Origin: CAWAMD01 sp963783045
GTDB taxonomy: Bacteria; Actinomycetota; Nitriliruptoria; Nitriliruptorales; Nitriliruptoraceae
Length of the DNA: 64,000 nt
NCBI GenBank assembly: GCA_963783045.1
Contig: CAWAMD010000001.1
Location: forward strand, 558,001-622,000
Direction of reading: 5' to 3'
In this document: positions 17,936 through 27,899 of the stretch, one piece after another
How positions within the stretch are numbered: the first letter of the stretch is position 1
Layout: every line of letters starts with the position of its first letter
Position numbers and translations under genes: made by a program
The notes under the pieces: generated by a model
Told to the model about the DNA's origin: nothing
Database searches by the model: none
What the model saw: only the letters and a program-made list of their open reading frames with translations

Positions 17936-19433
17936 GTGGCCGACCGATACCGACTGTTCGTCGACGGCGAGGACCGTGAGGCGCGGTCACAGGAGACCTT
18001 CGACGTCGAGAACCCGGCCACCTCGAAGCCCACCTTCGAGGTAGCCAGCGGCGGACCGGAGGACATCGACGACGCCGTCGCCGCGGGCCGACGTGCCTTC
18101 GACGACCGGCGGTGGGCCGGCCTGCGCGGCCGGGACCGGGCACGCATCCTCAACCGGGCCGCGCGGCTGCTCGAGGAGCGGCTCGACGAGCTCGCACGCC
18201 TCGAGACGGTCCAGATCGGGCGTCCCCTGCGGGAGATGCGCGCCCAGCTGTCGCGACTGCCGGAATGGCTCGAGTTCTTCGGGGCCGTCGCGCAGACCCA
18301 CGAGGGAGGCGTGCCCGACTTCGGCGGGAAGTACGTCAACTACGTCCAGCGGGTGCCGCTCGGCGTGGTCGGGCTGCTCACGCCATGGAACCACCCGCTG
18401 CTGATCCTCATGAAGAAGCTGTCGGCGGCCCTGGCGGCCGGCAACTCGGTGGTGATCAAGCCCTCCGAGCTCGCGCCGGTCACGCCCCTGCTGCTCGCGC
18501 ACATCCTGACCGAGGCCGGCGTGCCCGAGGGCGTCATCAACGTCGTGCCGGGCCTCGGGCCGAGCGCGGGCAAGGCGCTGGCCGGGCACCCCGGCCTCGG
18601 CAAGGTCGACCTGACGGGCGGCACCCCGACGGGTCGTGCCGTCGCCGCCGCCGCGGGGCACAACCTCGTCCCGGTCGCCGCCGAGCTCGGGGGGAAGGCG
18701 CCGGTCATCATCTTCGACGACATCGCGGTCGACCGTGCCGTGGCTGGCGCGCTGTTCGCCGGCTTCGTCGCGTCGGGGCAGACCTGCATCCAGGGCGCCC
18801 GGGTCCTCGTCCAGCGGTCGATCTTCGACGACTTCCGCGAGCGCTTCGTCGCGCGGGCCGCGTCCCTGCGGGTCGGCGACCCCCTCGACCAGGAGACACA
18901 GGTCGGGCCGATGGTGTCGGCGGCCCAGCGCCAGCGCGTCATCGACGCGGTCGACCGTGCCCGCGACGACGGGGCGACGGTCCTGTGCGGCGGTGGGGCG
19001 CCGTCCGATTCGTCGCTGGCCGACGGCTACTACTTCATGCCCACCGTCGTCGGCAACGTCACGACCGACATGTCGGTGTGGCGCGACGAGATCTTCGGAC
19101 CGGTCTCGGTGCTCGTCCCGTTCGACGACGAGGCGGACGCGGTCCGGCTGGCGAACGACTCGCCCTTCGGGCTGGCGGCCTCGGTCTGGAGCCTCGACGG
19201 CGCCCGCGGCCACCGGGTCGCCGACCAGCTCGAACGTCGGCGTCATCTGGCTCAACGACCATCATCGGATCGATCCGGCGTCGGTGTGGGGCGGCACGAA
19301 GGACAGCGGCATCGGCCGCGAGAACGGGATCGAGGGCTACCTGTCCTACACCCAGACCAAGAGCATCATCGTCGGGTTCAGTGGCGAGCCGTTCGACTGG
19401 TTCGGCACCTCCGAGAACCTGCGCTACTCATGA
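17936..19433 (+). CDS. NAD(P)-dependent aldehyde dehydrogenase, interrupted by a +1 frameshift
   Basis: ALDH-superfamily enzyme of about 498 aa: TPWNHPLLILMKKL, LTGGTPTGR, the general-base Glu in AELGGKAP and catalytic Cys in SGQTCIQGAR are all present in the first frame. At about 19229-19232 the frame shifts by one extra base, and the protein resumes as NVGVIWLNDHH, KDSGIGRENG and a normal C-terminus. The alignment QLxNVGVIWLN fits the family without a gap if one base is removed. GTG 17936 is preferred over GTG 17915 because CAGGAG lies 8 nt before it. It is coupled to the Liv 2 operon by an ATGA overlap and would oxidise an aldehyde intermediate. Confidence 0.85.
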
Positions 19434-20290
19434 GCACGCAGTTCATCGTCATCCAGATCCTGAACGGGGTGAGCCTGGCGGGCCTGCTCTTCTTCCTGGC
19501 GAGCGGGCTGACCCTCATCTTCGGACTGATGCGGATCCTGAACCTGGCCCACGGCGGCTTCTACCTCGTCGGCGGCTACGTCGGGATGACCACCACGCTG
19601 GCCACCGGCAGCTACTGGCTGGGGATGCTCGCCGCTGCCGCATCCATCGCGGTCCTCGGCGTGGGTACCGAGCGGTTGCTGCTCCGCCGCATCCGCGGCA
19701 AAGGGACCTCCGAGGTGCTGCTCACCATCGGGCTCGCCACCGTGCTCGGGGACCTGTCGCTCGGTGTCTGGGGCGGCGTCCCGCGCACCATCGAGGCGCC
19801 GAGCTTCCTGACCGGCGCGATGTCGCTCGGCATCGTCACCTACCCCGTGTTCCGCGTGTTCGTCACGGTCCTGGCGATCGTCGCCGGCTTCGGCCTGTAC
19901 TACCTGCAGCAGCGCACCCGCATCGGGGCGATCATCCGCGCCGGCGTCGACGACCGCGAGATGGTGGCCGCGCTGGGCATCAACATCCAGCGCGTGTTCA
20001 CCGGCATCTTCATCTTCGGAGCCATGCTGGCCGGGATCGCCGGCGTGATCGGCGCGACCTTCCTCGGCCTGCTCCCGGGCGCGGACACCGACATCCTCCT
20101 GCTGAGCCTCGTGGTCGTCATCATCGGCGGGCTCGGCAGCCTCCCCGGCGCCGCCGTCGGCAGCCTCATCGTCGGCCTCGCGACGGTCTTCGGCACCTCG
20201 GAGCTCCCGCAGCTCGCCTCCTTCATCGTGTTCACGCCGATGGCCCTCGTCCTCATCTTCCGCCCCACGGGGCTCTTCGGGAGGGCCTGA
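19430..20290 (+). CDS. Liv-type ABC transporter permease (LivH-like), system 2
   Basis: A 286-aa permease with the same signatures as the system-1 protein (GLTLIFGLMRILNLAHGGF; GLGSLPGAAVGS) and closely similar along its whole length. ATG 19430 overlaps the aldehyde dehydrogenase stop by four bases, linking that enzyme to transport. Its stop TGA shares one base with the next ATG, the same junction as in system 1, so gene order and spacing were conserved through the duplication. Confidence 0.88.
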   Translation: MSTQFIVIQILNGVSLAGLLFFLASGLTLIFGLMRILNLAHGGFYLVGGYVGMTTTLATGSYWLGMLAAAASIAVLGVGTERLLLRRIRGKGTSEVLLTIGLATVLGDLSLGVWGGVPRTIEAPSFLTGAMSLGIVTYPVFRVFVTVLAIVAGFGLYYLQQRTRIGAIIRAGVDDREMVAALGINIQRVFTGIFIFGAMLAGIAGVIGATFLGLLPGADTDILLLSLVVVIIGGLGSLPGAAVGSLIVGLATVFGTSELPQLASFIVFTPMALVLIFRPTGLFGRA

Positions 20291-21384
20291 TGGCTGCCTC
20301 CTCCACCGGCGTCGGCGCGTTCCTCGAGAGGCGGGCCAAGCTGATCGTGCTCGGCGTCGCGCTCGCGGTCGGGATCCTGCTGCCCTACGTCGTCAACAGC
20401 TTCATCCTGCGGACGATGACGCTGGCCCTGATCTACGGCCTGTTCGCGATGAGCATCAACATGCTCGCCCGCGGCGGGCTGATCACCCTCGGCCACGCCG
20501 CCATGTTCGGCACGGCGGCCTACGGGGTCGGCTACACGGCGACGCACCTCAACGGCGGCCACGTCATGCAGGTGCTCGTCGGGATCCTCGTGGCCATGGT
20601 CGTCGCCTCGGTCTACGCGCTGATGTCGATGCGCACGACGGCGAGCTACTTCATCATGGTGACGCTGGCCCAGGGCATGATCGTCTACGGGCTCGCGTAC
20701 AGCCTCCAGCCGATCACCGGCGGCGAGAACGGCATCCCGGGGATCTTCCGCCCGCCGCTGGCGCGGCTCGACTGGCAGTACTACTACCTCTGCCTGCTCG
20801 TGCTGCTGGGCTGCGCCGCGCTGATCCGGATCATCCGGATGTCTCCCTTCGGCCTGGCCCTGCGCGGGCTCGAGGCGAGCGAGACGCGGCTGCGGATGCT
20901 CGGGTACAACCCGACCTTCCACAAGTTCTACGGCTTCCTGCTGGCGAGCTTCTTCGGCGCCGTGGCCGGCATCCTCTACGTCTACTACAACGGCTTCGTC
21001 AGCCCGGCCGAGACGGCGTTCCTCACGTCGGCCACGGGCGTCCTGATGATCATCCTCGGGGGCCTCGGCACGATGTCGGGCCCGCTCATCGGGGCCACGA
21101 TCATCGTGTTCATCCAGAACTGGCTCAGCGTCTACGTCGACCGCTGGCCGACGGTGCTCGGCCTGATCTTCATCGGGATGATCCTGTTCGCGCCCGACGG
21201 CTTCGTCGGGGGCGTGACGCGGTTGTGGCACAAGTGGGTGGTCGGGCCGACGAAGCCGTCGGTGGCCACCAGCGGCCTGCACTCGGCGCAGGTCGCCTCA
21301 GCGACGCCCGGACATCCGCCGGGCGCTTCGGGTGATGGTGATGGAGGACCGACGGACGACTCGTCCGGGGTCTACACCAGCTAA
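20290..21384 (+). CDS. Liv-type ABC transporter permease (LivM-like), system 2
   Basis: A 364-aa LivM-like partner with INMLARGGLITLGHAAM and GLGTMSGPLIGATI motifs and about eight to ten membrane segments. In system 1 the corresponding motif reads LLAGFGGLVTLGQ; here a Phe-Gly is replaced by Arg-Gly. The C-terminal tail after the last helix is about 50 residues, Ser/Gly/Asp-rich, again different in sequence from system 1. Confidence 0.87.
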   Translation: MAASSTGVGAFLERRAKLIVLGVALAVGILLPYVVNSFILRTMTLALIYGLFAMSINMLARGGLITLGHAAMFGTAAYGVGYTATHLNGGHVMQVLVGILVAMVVASVYALMSMRTTASYFIMVTLAQGMIVYGLAYSLQPITGGENGIPGIFRPPLARLDWQYYYLCLLVLLGCAALIRIIRMSPFGLALRGLEASETRLRMLGYNPTFHKFYGFLLASFFGAVAGILYVYYNGFVSPAETAFLTSATGVLMIILGGLGTMSGPLIGATIIVFIQNWLSVYVDRWPTVLGLIFIGMILFAPDGFVGGVTRLWHKWVVGPTKPSVATSGLHSAQVASATPGHPPGASGDGDGGPTDDSSGVYTS

Positions 21385-21400
21385 CAAGGGAGCACGGCAG

Positions 21401-22780
21401 ATGAGACTCATGCATCGGCGCAATGCGCTGGTGACTCGGACGCTCCAGGGCCTTGCGGTGGCGTTACTCGTCGCCTCCTGTGCGCCGGCCAACGAGTCTG
21501 CCAGCGGAGGCGGCACCGACACGGCCAGCCCCACGAGCACCGCGACCAGCGAATCCAGCCCGTCGGGTTCCGAGTCCAGCGGTGGCGGCGGGGGTGGCGG
21601 TGGAACGGTCACCATCGGCGTGATCCGTCCCTCCACGGGTCCCCTGGCCGCCAACGGCAAGGACATGGAGGACGGCTGGAACCTGTACTGGGACCAGAAC
21701 GGCACGGACGTCGACGGGACCCAGGTCAAGAGCGTCTTCCAGGACACGGCCGGCAAGCCGGACATCGCCGTCAACAAGGCGAACCAGCTCGTCACGAACG
21801 ACAAGGTCGACATGGTGGTCGGACCGCTGTCCGCGGCCGCCGGCCTCGCGGTCGCTGACGCGCTGAACAAGCAGAAGGTCGTCACGATCATGCCGATCGT
21901 GTCCGCCGACAACCTGACCCAGCGCCTCGACTACCCGTACTTCGTGCGGCTCGCCGGCTGGACCTCGTCCCAGACGACCCACCCCTTCGGTGAGTGGGCC
22001 TACGAGCAGGGCTACAAGAAGGTCCTGACGATCGGCTACGACTTCGCGTTCGGCTACGAGGGTGTCGCCGGCTTCGTGAACACCTTCACCGACAAGGGCG
22101 GCACCATCTCCAAGCAGCTCTGGCCGCCGCTCGGCACCCAGGACTACAGCACCTACGTCGCCTCCATCCAGGAGGACAACCCGGACGCGGTGATGGTGTT
22201 CCTGTCCGGCGCCGACCAGCTCCGCTTCTTCAAGGCCTACAAGGACTTCGGCCTGCTCGGCAAGATCCCGCTGCTCGGTGGCGAGACGACGACCGACCAG
22301 TCCGTGCTCCAGTCGATGGGCGAGGACGCCGTCGGCCTGATCACCTCCGGCCACTTCGCCGAGGGGCGTGACGACCCGGCGACCAAGGACTTCGTCGACG
22401 CCTACTTCGCGAAGTTCAACAAGTACCCGTCCTACTACTCGGCCAACATGTACACGGCCGCCCGCGGTGTCGCCGAGGCCATCAAGGCGCTCAAGGGCGA
22501 CATGTCCGACAAGGAAGCGGTCGTCAAGGCGCTGCGATCGGTCGACCTCGCCACGACCCCGATGGGGCCGGAGAAGGTCGACGACCACGGCAACCCGATC
22601 TTCAACGTCTACATCCGTGAGGTGAAGGACGGCCCGCACGGTGTCTGGAACGTCCCGACCGGCAAGACGTACGAGAACGTCAGCCAGTTCTGGACCTACG
22701 ACCCGACGGAGTTCCTCGCACACCCCGCGTACAGCAAGACCTACCAGGGCAACGGCGTCTGGCCGGACCCGCAGTCCTAG
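21401..22780 (+). CDS. Liv-type ABC substrate-binding lipoprotein, system 2
   Basis: A 459-aa receptor with a lipoprotein signal (lipobox LLVASC at about residues 22-27), a Ser/Gly-rich linker including a run of glycines, and a mature domain starting near GTVTIGVIRPSTG. It aligns end to end with the system-1 receptor, including GWTSSQTTHP, PLGTQD and SQFW blocks, but has a one-residue gap and changed loops (for example CSDYAFGHETC versus GYDFAFGYEG), so ligand specificity may differ. AAGGGAGC precedes ATG 21401. Confidence 0.88.
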   Translation: MRLMHRRNALVTRTLQGLAVALLVASCAPANESASGGGTDTASPTSTATSESSPSGSESSGGGGGGGGTVTIGVIRPSTGPLAANGKDMEDGWNLYWDQNGTDVDGTQVKSVFQDTAGKPDIAVNKANQLVTNDKVDMVVGPLSAAAGLAVADALNKQKVVTIMPIVSADNLTQRLDYPYFVRLAGWTSSQTTHPFGEWAYEQGYKKVLTIGYDFAFGYEGVAGFVNTFTDKGGTISKQLWPPLGTQDYSTYVASIQEDNPDAVMVFLSGADQLRFFKAYKDFGLLGKIPLLGGETTTDQSVLQSMGEDAVGLITSGHFAEGRDDPATKDFVDAYFAKFNKYPSYYSANMYTAARGVAEAIKALKGDMSDKEAVVKALRSVDLATTPMGPEKVDDHGNPIFNVYIREVKDGPHGVWNVPTGKTYENVSQFWTYDPTEFLAHPAYSKTYQGNGVWPDPQS

Positions 22781-22789
22781 TGGTCGACG

Positions 22790-22818
22790 GCGTGGGGATC
22801 CGATGCGGGTCCCCACGC
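22790..22818 (+). terminator. Intra-operon hairpin between receptor and ATPase genes
   Basis: GCGTGGGGA pairs with TCCCCACGC around a 6-nt loop with a CC/GG extension and one bulged T, ten bp after the receptor stop. In the 144-bp gap before the livG-like gene this looks like a partial terminator or 3-prime stabiliser that would raise receptor expression relative to the ATPases; system 1 lacks it. Confidence 0.55.
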
Positions 22819-22924
22819 CCCGCCGGCGGCCCGTCCGCCGGGCTGTGCGGCACGCCGTGGAGACCCACGACGTGGCGCAGAGCCGAGGGAGACATCCAGC
22901 AGAGACGTCCAGCAGAGAGGCGAC

Positions 22925-23692
22925 ATGGCGGTGGCCCAGACATCGCAGCATGACGAGACGCTGCGCGTCGACGGCGTCAGCGTGCAGTTCGGAGGCATCG
23001 TCGCCGTCGACGAGGTGAACCTGAACGTGCACCGCGGGCAGCGCTGGGCGGTCATCGGGCCCAACGGCGCCGGGAAGACGACCCTGTTCCGCGTCATCTC
23101 CGGCGAGACCCCGCCCACCTCCGGCCGCGTGCACATGTTCTCGAAGGACGTGACCCGACTCCCGCCGAACCGACGAACGCGGCTGGGCATGGGACGGACG
23201 TATCAGGTGACGAACGTGTTCCTGCCGCTCACCGTCCGCGAGAACGTGGCGATCGCCGCGCAGGCGGTGCGGCGCCGGCGGCTGAGCGCCTGGCGTCCCA
23301 TCCAGCTCGAGGGGGCCCTCGGGGAAGACGTCGAGAAGACCCTCGCGCAGGTCGACCTCTCCGCGCAGGCGGACAGCCTCGCCGGTGAGCTCTCCCACGG
23401 CGAGCAGCGGCAGCTCGAGCTGGCCATGGCCCTGGCCAGCTCCCCGAAGCTGCTGCTGCTCGACGAGCCGGCCGCCGGCCTCTCGAGCGCGGAGCGGGTG
23501 CTCATGCGCCGGCTGATCACCAGCCTCCCCGCCGAGCTGTCCCTCGTGCTCATCGAGCACGACATGGGACTGGCGCTCGACCTCGTCGACCGGGTCCTCT
23601 GCCTCGACAACGGGCGCATGATCGCCGCGGGCACACCCGAGGAGATCCGCGCGAACGAGCAGGTCCAAGCCGTCTACCTGAAGAGCGACTGA
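22925..23692 (+). CDS. Liv-type ABC ATP-binding protein (LivG-like), system 2
   Basis: A 255-aa ATPase with Walker A GPNGAGKT, signature LSHGEQRQLELA, Walker B LLLLDEPAAGL and switch His in LIEHDMG. Very close to the system-1 protein. ATG 22925 follows AGAGAGGCGAC. The gene ends in TGATG, overlapping the next start by one base. Confidence 0.88.
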   Translation: MAVAQTSQHDETLRVDGVSVQFGGIVAVDEVNLNVHRGQRWAVIGPNGAGKTTLFRVISGETPPTSGRVHMFSKDVTRLPPNRRTRLGMGRTYQVTNVFLPLTVRENVAIAAQAVRRRRLSAWRPIQLEGALGEDVEKTLAQVDLSAQADSLAGELSHGEQRQLELAMALASSPKLLLLDEPAAGLSSAERVLMRRLITSLPAELSLVLIEHDMGLALDLVDRVLCLDNGRMIAAGTPEEIRANEQVQAVYLKSD

Positions 23693-24396
23693 TGCTCAGC
23701 ATCGACAACGTCCACAGCCGCTACGGCGCCGCCCAGATCCTCGGGGGCGTCGACCTCGAGGTCCACGACGGCGAGGTCGTCGCCCTGCTCGGCCGCAACG
23801 GCATGGGCAAGACCAGCCTCGTGCGCACCATCGCCGGCATGCGACCGCCCGACCTGCGCGGTGGCCGGGTCGTGTGGAACGACGAGGACATCTCCGACCT
23901 GCCGAGCTACGAGATCGCCCGCCGCGGTATCGGCCTGGTGCCCCAGGGGCGGCGCATCTTCGGCAGCCTCACCGTCCGCGAGAACCTGACGATGACGGCC
24001 CGCGGCGCGAACGGCAGCGGGTGGGACACCAGCAAGGTCTACGAGTTCTTCCCGCGACTCGAGGAGCGGGCGACGAGCTACGGCAAGAACCTCTCCGGCG
24101 GAGAGCAGCAGATGCTGGCCATCGGGCGCGCGCTGATGACGAACCCCCGTCTCGTGCTGATGGACGAGCCGTCCGAGGGGCTCGCCCCGATCGTCGTCGC
24201 CCACATCCGCGATCGGATCCTCGAGCTCAAGGGCGCGGACCTGTCGATCCTGCTCGTGGAGCAGAACCTCGGGCTCGCCATGAAGGCCGCCGACCGCATC
24301 TACCTGCTCGGCGACGGCGGCACGATCGCGTGGCAGGGCACACCGGACGAGCTCGACGCCGACCCGGACGCCCTGCACGCCCATCTCGGCGTGTGA
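23692..24396 (+). CDS. Liv-type ABC ATP-binding protein (LivF-like), system 2
   Basis: A 234-aa intact LivF-like ATPase: Walker A GRNGMGKTS, LVPQGRRIFGSLTVREN, signature LSGGEQQMLAIGRAL, Walker B LVLMDEPSEGLAP, and the final LLVEQNLGLAMK. It serves as the internal control showing that the system-1 copy carries one extra base. Last transport gene of the second system. Confidence 0.88.
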   Translation: MLSIDNVHSRYGAAQILGGVDLEVHDGEVVALLGRNGMGKTSLVRTIAGMRPPDLRGGRVVWNDEDISDLPSYEIARRGIGLVPQGRRIFGSLTVRENLTMTARGANGSGWDTSKVYEFFPRLEERATSYGKNLSGGEQQMLAIGRALMTNPRLVLMDEPSEGLAPIVVAHIRDRILELKGADLSILLVEQNLGLAMKAADRIYLLGDGGTIAWQGTPDELDADPDALHAHLGV

Positions 24397-24439
24397 CCGC
24401 CGGGCTCGGGCCCCTCTGCCGACCACGTCAGGACCACGC

Positions 24440-25726
24440 ATGACCATCAACCTCACCCGCCGGGGACCGCGCCGCTGGCGTGACCAGCGCTGGCTGATCA
24501 ACGTCGCGATCCGCACGGACGGGCTCGAGTGGGACCAGCCACGCATCGGCTACACGCTCAAGCCGATCGGCGTCGATGCGACCTTCGACTTCCGCTGGGT
24601 CGACGGGCAGGTGCGCAAGTTCGCCGACATCACCCCCGCGTTCAGTGCCGCCGCCGAGCGCCGCGAGCAGCGCGCACGTGACGCCGAGGCAGCCTCCAGG
24701 ACGGTCGCCGCCCGGGAGCACTACTTCATCGCGGCGCTGCTGTGGGCGAGCGCCGAATGGCCGATCTGGGAGACCACGCAGGAGCTGATCGATCTCGACG
24801 ACCGCAAGAACGACTGCTACGCGGGCTATGCCCGCACCGCCGACCACCACGTCGAGCGCGTCGATCTGCCCTTCGAGGACGGGACCCTGCCCGGCTGGTT
24901 CCACCTGCCGCCGGGCTGGGACGGCGAGCCGGTGCCGACCGTGCTGGCCTGCGGCGGGATGGACGCCCCGAAGGAGCTGAACGTGTCCATGTACGGCGAC
25001 AAGCTCCTGCAGCGGGGCTTCGCCGTCCTCTCGGTCGACGGGCCCGGGCAGGGCGAGGCGCCGATCCGCGGCGTGCACATGAAGAGCCGCAACTGGGTCG
25101 ATGCCGGCGACGTGTGGATGGACTTCCTGCGCGGGCGCGACGAGGTCGACGTCGACCGCATCGGGGCGTTCGGGCTGTCCTTCGGCTCCTTCTGGATGAC
25201 CCAGGTGGCCGCGACCCAGCCGGACCTGAAGGGCTGCGCCGTCGGGCTCGTCTGCCACGAGCCCGGGCAGCACACGCTCTTCGAGACCTCGAGTCCCACC
25301 TTCAAGGCCCGCTACATGTGGATGGCCGACATCGACGACGAGGACGCGTTCGACGAGTTCGCGCAGACCCTCGACCTGCGCGACCTCGTCGCGGACATGT
25401 CGGTGCCGTGGCTGGTGCTGGCCGGCGAGGAGGACGAGCTGTCCCCGATCGAGTTCACCTACGACCTCGTGGCCCGGGCCGGCGGACCGTCGTCCCTGCT
25501 CGTCTACGAGGGGGAGCGGCACGCCTTCTCCGGCGCCCCGTCGACCGTGCACGGGCCCAACTGGAACACGTACGCCTACGACTGGCTGCTGGACCGCGTC
25601 GAGGGCACGCCGGTCGAGGAGACCTTCGAGTGGGTGGCGGCCGACGGCTCGGTGACCCGGCGACCACACCCCAGGACGTGGGGAGACGACGGCCCCTGGC
25701 CGCCACGGCGGCCCGCCGACCGCTGA
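24440..25726 (+). CDS. Alpha/beta hydrolase of the FrsA/pseudooxynicotine-hydrolase type
   Basis: A 428-aa serine hydrolase with a large helical N-terminal region (about residues 1-150) before the alpha/beta core, as in 2,6-dihydroxypseudooxynicotine hydrolase and FrsA-like esterases. The nucleophile elbow is GLSFGS, the acid probably Asp in LAGEEDELSP, and the His in ERHAFSG. Such enzymes can cleave C-C or ester bonds of ring-derived ketones. ATG 24440 starts 43 bp after livF-like system 2, so it is likely co-transcribed. Substrate unknown. Confidence 0.75.
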   Translation: MTINLTRRGPRRWRDQRWLINVAIRTDGLEWDQPRIGYTLKPIGVDATFDFRWVDGQVRKFADITPAFSAAAERREQRARDAEAASRTVAAREHYFIAALLWASAEWPIWETTQELIDLDDRKNDCYAGYARTADHHVERVDLPFEDGTLPGWFHLPPGWDGEPVPTVLACGGMDAPKELNVSMYGDKLLQRGFAVLSVDGPGQGEAPIRGVHMKSRNWVDAGDVWMDFLRGRDEVDVDRIGAFGLSFGSFWMTQVAATQPDLKGCAVGLVCHEPGQHTLFETSSPTFKARYMWMADIDDEDAFDEFAQTLDLRDLVADMSVPWLVLAGEEDELSPIEFTYDLVARAGGPSSLLVYEGERHAFSGAPSTVHGPNWNTYAYDWLLDRVEGTPVEETFEWVAADGSVTRRPHPRTWGDDGPWPPRRPADR

Positions 25727-25744
25727 CGACGAGAGGCGACGACC

Positions 25745-27103
25745 ATGGACGAGTTCGACCTCGCCTTCGAGGGGGGGACGCTCGTGCGCCCCGAGGGGCG
25801 CGCCCGGCTGAACGTGTACGTCCGTGACGGTCGGGTCGCCGCGGTCACGCCGGAGGTGCTCGACGCCGACCGGCGGGTCGACGCGACGGGCCTGCTCGTG
25901 CTGCCCGGCATGGTCGACACCCACGTGCACCTGATGGACCCGGGCGATCCGAGCCGCGAGGACTTCCCGACCGGCACCGCGGCCGCGGCCGCGCGCGGCG
26001 TGACGACGATCGTCGAGCACACCCACGGGCACCCGATCCGCACCGTGGCCGAGCTCCGCGACAAGCAGTCCCACCTCGACGGGCGCGCGAACGTGGACTA
26101 CGGGCTGGCTGCCCACACCTGGCCCGACCACCTCGACGACCTCGCCGACCTGTGGGCGGCCGGCGTCACGTTCTTCAAGATCTTCACCTGCACCACCCAC
26201 GGGGTCCCCGGCCTCGACGCCGCCGACCTGCAGCGCGCCTTCGCGGCGATCGCCGCGTTCGACGGCACGGCCCTCGTCCACGCGGAGGACGAGTCGCTGA
26301 CCGAGGAGGCCGAGCGGCTCCTGAAGGCGACGGGCCGCGATGACCCGGCGATCGTCTACGAGTGGCGGTCCCGGGAGGCGGAGCTCGTCGCCGTGGCGGT
26401 CACCTGCCTGCTCGTCGAGCACACCGGCGTCCATGCCTCGATCGCCCACGTGTCGAACCCGCAGGTCGCCGAGGTCATCGCCGACACGCGCCGCCGTGGG
26501 ATCCCCATCGGGGCGGAGGCCTGCCCCCAGTACTTCCTGCTGCGCGAGCACGAGGTCCTCGAGCACGGCGCGTTCCGGAAGTTCACCCCGCCGGCGCGGG
26601 CCCGCACCGACGCGGACGAGGAGGCGATGTGGCGGCTGCTGCGCGCCGGGCTGCTGACGCACGTGTCGACCGATCACGCGCCGGCGACCCGCGAGCAGAA
26701 GACCGACGGCAGCATCTGGGACGTGCACTTCGGGCTGCCGGGGCTGGACACGACGCTGCCGCTGATGATCGACGCGGCGCTGCGCGGGCGGCTCTCCCTC
26801 GAGGATCTCGTCCGGCGCTACGCAGCCCAGCCCGCCCGGTGGTACGGGCTGCACCCGCGCAAGGGACATCTCGGGGTCGGCGCCGACGCCGACGTGGTGC
26901 TCGTCGACCCGGCGCCGGTCGGCGTCGTCTCGGACGAGGACGTCATCTCGAAGGCCGGCTGGACGCCGTACGCGGGGCGCGAGGCGCGGGGCCGGATCGT
27001 CGCCACCTACCTGCGTGGGCAGGTGATCGCCGCGGACGGTGTCCCGGCGCGCGAGGCGACCGGCACCTTCCTCGCCGGTCCCGGGAGCACGCAGGATGGC
27101 TGA
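25745..27103 (+). CDS. Allantoinase/dihydropyrimidinase-like amidohydrolase
   Basis: A 452-aa cyclic amidohydrolase. The metal site is complete: HVHLMDPG near residue 60, the Lys that is carbamylated in this family in FFKIFTC, His residues near LVHAED and ASIAHVS, and Asp in STDHAP. EACPQYF is typical of the allantoinase/dihydroorotase/hydantoinase group. It would open a cyclic amide such as a hydantoin, dihydropyrimidine or allantoin. GAGAGGCGACGACC precedes the ATG. The following SDR starts inside its last codons (8-bp overlap). Confidence 0.8.
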   Translation: MDEFDLAFEGGTLVRPEGRARLNVYVRDGRVAAVTPEVLDADRRVDATGLLVLPGMVDTHVHLMDPGDPSREDFPTGTAAAAARGVTTIVEHTHGHPIRTVAELRDKQSHLDGRANVDYGLAAHTWPDHLDDLADLWAAGVTFFKIFTCTTHGVPGLDAADLQRAFAAIAAFDGTALVHAEDESLTEEAERLLKATGRDDPAIVYEWRSREAELVAVAVTCLLVEHTGVHASIAHVSNPQVAEVIADTRRRGIPIGAEACPQYFLLREHEVLEHGAFRKFTPPARARTDADEEAMWRLLRAGLLTHVSTDHAPATREQKTDGSIWDVHFGLPGLDTTLPLMIDAALRGRLSLEDLVRRYAAQPARWYGLHPRKGHLGVGADADVVLVDPAPVGVVSDEDVISKAGWTPYAGREARGRIVATYLRGQVIAADGVPAREATGTFLAGPGSTQDG

Positions 27104-27899
27104 GCCGACGACCGCAGCTCAGGTCGCGGCTGCGGCGCAGGGTCGCCTTGCCGGCCGGCGCGCGGTGGTGACCGGCGCGGCGCGCGGGATCGGCCGGGCC
27201 ATCGCGATCGGTGTCGCGGCGGCCGGCGCGGACGTGGCCTGTCTCGATGTCGATGTGGAGGGGGCGGCGGAAACGGCGGGAACGATCCGCCAGGGCGGTC
27301 GCCGCTCCCTCCACATCGCCTGCGACGTGACCTCGTTCGCCGCGGTCGCGGACAGCCTCGAGCGGGTCGTCGACGCGCTCGGCGGGGTCGACCTCGTCGT
27401 CGCCAACGCGGGCGGGTCGCAGGGGCAGAGCCGGCCCTTCCTCGAGCTCGATCCGGCGACGTGGCAGACGATGGTGGACCGCAACCTCACCGGCGTGTTC
27501 CACACCGGGCTGGTCTACGCCCGGCACATGGCCGAGCACGACGGCGGCGCCATCGTCGTCGTCTCCTCCCAGCTGTCCGAGGTCGTGCGTCCGGGTCTGG
27601 CCCACTACGCGTCGGCGAAGGGCGCCGTCCGCCAGCTCGTCAAGGCGATGGCGGTCGACCTGGCGCCCTTCCGGATCCGGGTGAACGCGATGGCGCCCGG
27701 CCCGACCTGGACACCCGGCAACGCCGAGCTGTTCTCGCGCCCCGAGGTCCGCGAGGCCAACGAGCGCACGATCCCGCTGGGGCGCCTCGGCCAGCCCGAG
27801 GAGATGGTCGGCGCGGTCGTGTTCCTCGCCAGCGACGCCGAGGCGTCCTTCGTGACCGGCACCACCGTGTTCGTGGACGGCGGGTACACGATCATCTGA
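27096..27899 (+). CDS. Short-chain dehydrogenase/reductase
   Basis: A 267-aa classical SDR: cofactor motif TGAARGIGRA near residue 27, Asp after strand 2 (CLDVD) favouring NAD, NAGG, catalytic Ser in VVSSQ and Tyr-Lys in YASAK, and the usual VDGGYT end. ATG 27096 overlaps the amidohydrolase gene; the stop overlaps the transporter start by one base. Probably oxidises a hydroxy intermediate of the pathway. Confidence 0.85.
   Translation: MAEPTTAAQVAAAAQGRLAGRRAVVTGAARGIGRAIAIGVAAAGADVACLDVDVEGAAETAGTIRQGGRRSLHIACDVTSFAAVADSLERVVDALGGVDLVVANAGGSQGQSRPFLELDPATWQTMVDRNLTGVFHTGLVYARHMAEHDGGAIVVVSSQLSEVVRPGLAHYASAKGAVRQLVKAMAVDLAPFRIRVNAMAPGPTWTPGNAELFSRPEVREANERTIPLGRLGQPEEMVGAVVFLASDAEASFVTGTTVFVDGGYTII

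Noticed and set aside
24428..26869. 813-codon minus-strand frame opposite the hydrolase and amidohydrolase genes
   Set aside because: Pure antisense shadow of two clearly recognised enzymes.
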